Shown: positions 5,376 through 6,270 of the stretch, one piece after another
How positions within the stretch are numbered: the first letter of the stretch is position 1
Layout of the letters: the number at the start of each line of letters is the position of its first letter
NCBI GenBank assembly: GCA_003522945.1
Contig: DPHR01000017.1
Span: 350 to 6,619 of the forward strand
DNA length: 6,270 bases
Source of the DNA: Clostridiales bacterium
GTDB taxonomy: Bacteria; Bacillota; Clostridia; Oscillospirales; Oscillospiraceae
Direction: 5' to 3'
Made by a program: the position numbers and the translations under genes
Notes under the pieces: generated by a model
The model's input: the letters and a program-made list of their open reading frames with translations, nothing else
What the model was told of the DNA's origin: nothing
Databases searched by the model: none

Positions 5376-5402
5376 ACTCGAAAAAAAGAAAGGCGGAAGG
5401 GA

Positions 5403-6270
5403 ATGCTTCCTGCTCTGGCTCTGCGGCTGCGGGTGCGTGTGCTGCTCGCGCTGCTCGCCGCGGCGGCGGTGTGTCTGCTTGCCACGCCCGCCGTGCGAAA
5501 ATTTGCCTGCAAGATCGGCGCGATGGACATGCCGGGCGAGTCCCGGCGCGTCCACAATCATCCGATCCCCCGGCTCGGCGGGCTGGCGCTGTTTGCCGGC
5601 TTTCTCGCCGGAGTGCTGCCGTTCACGGGCATCGACGAGCCGGTGCAGGGTATATTGCTCGGCAGCGTCATCATTGTCGTGACCGGCGCGGTGGACGATC
5701 TCGTTTCGCTCCGCCCATGGGTCAAGCTCGTTTTGCAGATCATCGCCGCGATCGTCGCCATCCGGCACGGCGTTGTGATCCGCATTCTCACGAACCCCGG
5801 CGACGCCTCCGCCGAGGCGATCGCGCTCGGCGCGCTGAGCGTGCCGGTGACGCTTCTCTGGATCGTCGGCATGACGAACGCCTTAAATCTCATCGACGGG
5901 CTCGACGGGCTCGCCGCGGGCGTGTGCGGCATTGGGTGCGCCTCGATGCTCGCCGTGTCGCTCTTTCTCCCGCAGGCGACGGAGATCTCCGTGCTCGTCG
6001 CCGCGCTCGGCGGCGCGTGTCTCGGGTTTCTCCCGTTCAACATCAATCCTGCCAAGATCTTTATGGGCGACTCCGGCTCGCTGCTTTTGGGCTACGTTCT
6101 CTCCACAGCGTCGGTGCTCGGCCTTTTTAAAATGTACACGCTTGTCGCGTTCGCGGTGCCGGTGCTCACGCTCGCGCTGCCGCTTACGGACACCGTGTTC
6201 GCCGTTGTCCGGCGCGTGAGCCGCGGCGAGAGCCCGTTCCACGCCGACCGCGGCCACATCCACCACCGGC
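5403..6270 (+). CDS. tagO: TagO/WecA-type undecaprenyl-phosphate N-acetylglucosaminyl-1-phosphate transferase, 3' end cut off
   Basis: Members of this MraY-like family transfer a sugar-1-phosphate (usually GlcNAc-1-P) from UDP-sugar to undecaprenyl phosphate in the membrane, the first step of wall teichoic acid or other surface glycans. The frame stays open for 289 codons to the window end; the family runs about 320-360. A hydrophobic N-terminus (about 11-30) is followed by MDMPGESRRVHNHPIPRLGG (41-60), the family's opening loop. VDDLVSL (97-103) supplies the acidic pair D98/D99. NALNLIDGLDGLA (159-171), with D165 and D168, and FMGDSGSLLLGY (220-231) with D223 follow. HADRGHIHHR (280-289) marks the TagO/WecA branch rather than MraY proper. 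Several other hydrophobic segments are spaced through the protein, as in these polytopic enzymes. The start follows AAAGGCGG (5389-5396) by 6 bases. The symbol reflects the subfamily; the glycan pathway cannot be decided without the neighbours. Confidence 0.92.
   Translation, partial: MLPALALRLRVRVLLALLAAAAVCLLATPAVRKFACKIGAMDMPGESRRVHNHPIPRLGGLALFAGFLAGVLPFTGIDEPVQGILLGSVIIVVTGAVDDLVSLRPWVKLVLQIIAAIVAIRHGVVIRILTNPGDASAEAIALGALSVPVTLLWIVGMTNALNLIDGLDGLAAGVCGIGCASMLAVSLFLPQATEISVLVAALGGACLGFLPFNINPAKIFMGDSGSLLLGYVLSTASVLGLFKMYTLVAFAVPVLTLALPLTDTVFAVVRRVSRGESPFHADRGHIHHR

Noticed and set aside
5471..6130. 219-codon plus-strand frame inside the TagO-like gene
   Set aside because: It is in a different frame, is extremely Arg-rich, and is overlapped by a frame with all the family motifs.
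1..6270. Mobile element, phage or CRISPR content
   Set aside because: I found no transposase or integrase motif, no regularly spaced repeats, and no tRNA-fragment duplication that would mark an attachment site next to tRNA-Val.

Overview
The window looks like chromosomal core sequence from an endospore-forming, high-G+C member of the Clostridia. An Oscillospiraceae-like gut lineage is my best guess, but that placement is inference. The grounds are a clear ypeB spore-germination gene, Firmicutes-style purine-rich Shine-Dalgarno sites, sigma-A promoters with near-perfect hexamers, strongly GC-biased third codon positions and AT-rich intergenic gaps. There is no transposase, integrase, phage gene or CRISPR array.

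Layout from left to right. Bases 1-227 hold no protein gene. They contain a perfect consensus promoter (58-86) that fires rightward into a roughly 80-nt unit ending in an intrinsic terminator, which I read as a candidate small RNA. Converging on it is a minus-strand tRNA-Val(GAC) gene (228-304). The tRNA has its own perfect consensus promoter buried in a 13-bp inverted repeat, and a terminator directly behind its CCA end. Next, all on the minus strand, come a zinc-ribbon/membrane/Ig-like protein of unknown function (393-1172), ypeB (1296-2615) and gltX, glutamyl-tRNA synthetase (2692-4167). On the plus strand, diverging from gltX, come trpS, tryptophanyl-tRNA synthetase (4325-5335), and a TagO/WecA-type polyprenyl-phosphate sugar-phosphate transferase (5403 to the window end, cut off).

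How the parts fit together. gltX and trpS are transcribed back to back from sigma-A promoters whose -35 hexamers overlap by five bases, so the two aminoacyl-tRNA synthetase genes share one control site. ypeB follows gltX, but its ribosome-binding site sits in one arm of a 17-bp hairpin. The loop of that hairpin carries the sequence expected of a sigma-G -10 element. This suggests ypeB is silent on read-through message and translated only from a forespore-specific start inside the hairpin. The zinc-ribbon gene has its own promoter with a small palindrome at the predicted start site. The TagO-like gene probably rides on the trpS message.

The most interesting items are the ypeB hairpin/promoter arrangement, the unassigned small RNA, the shared -35 of the synthetase genes, and an 18-of-20 direct repeat that brackets gltX. 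No wholly new multi-gene system is evident.
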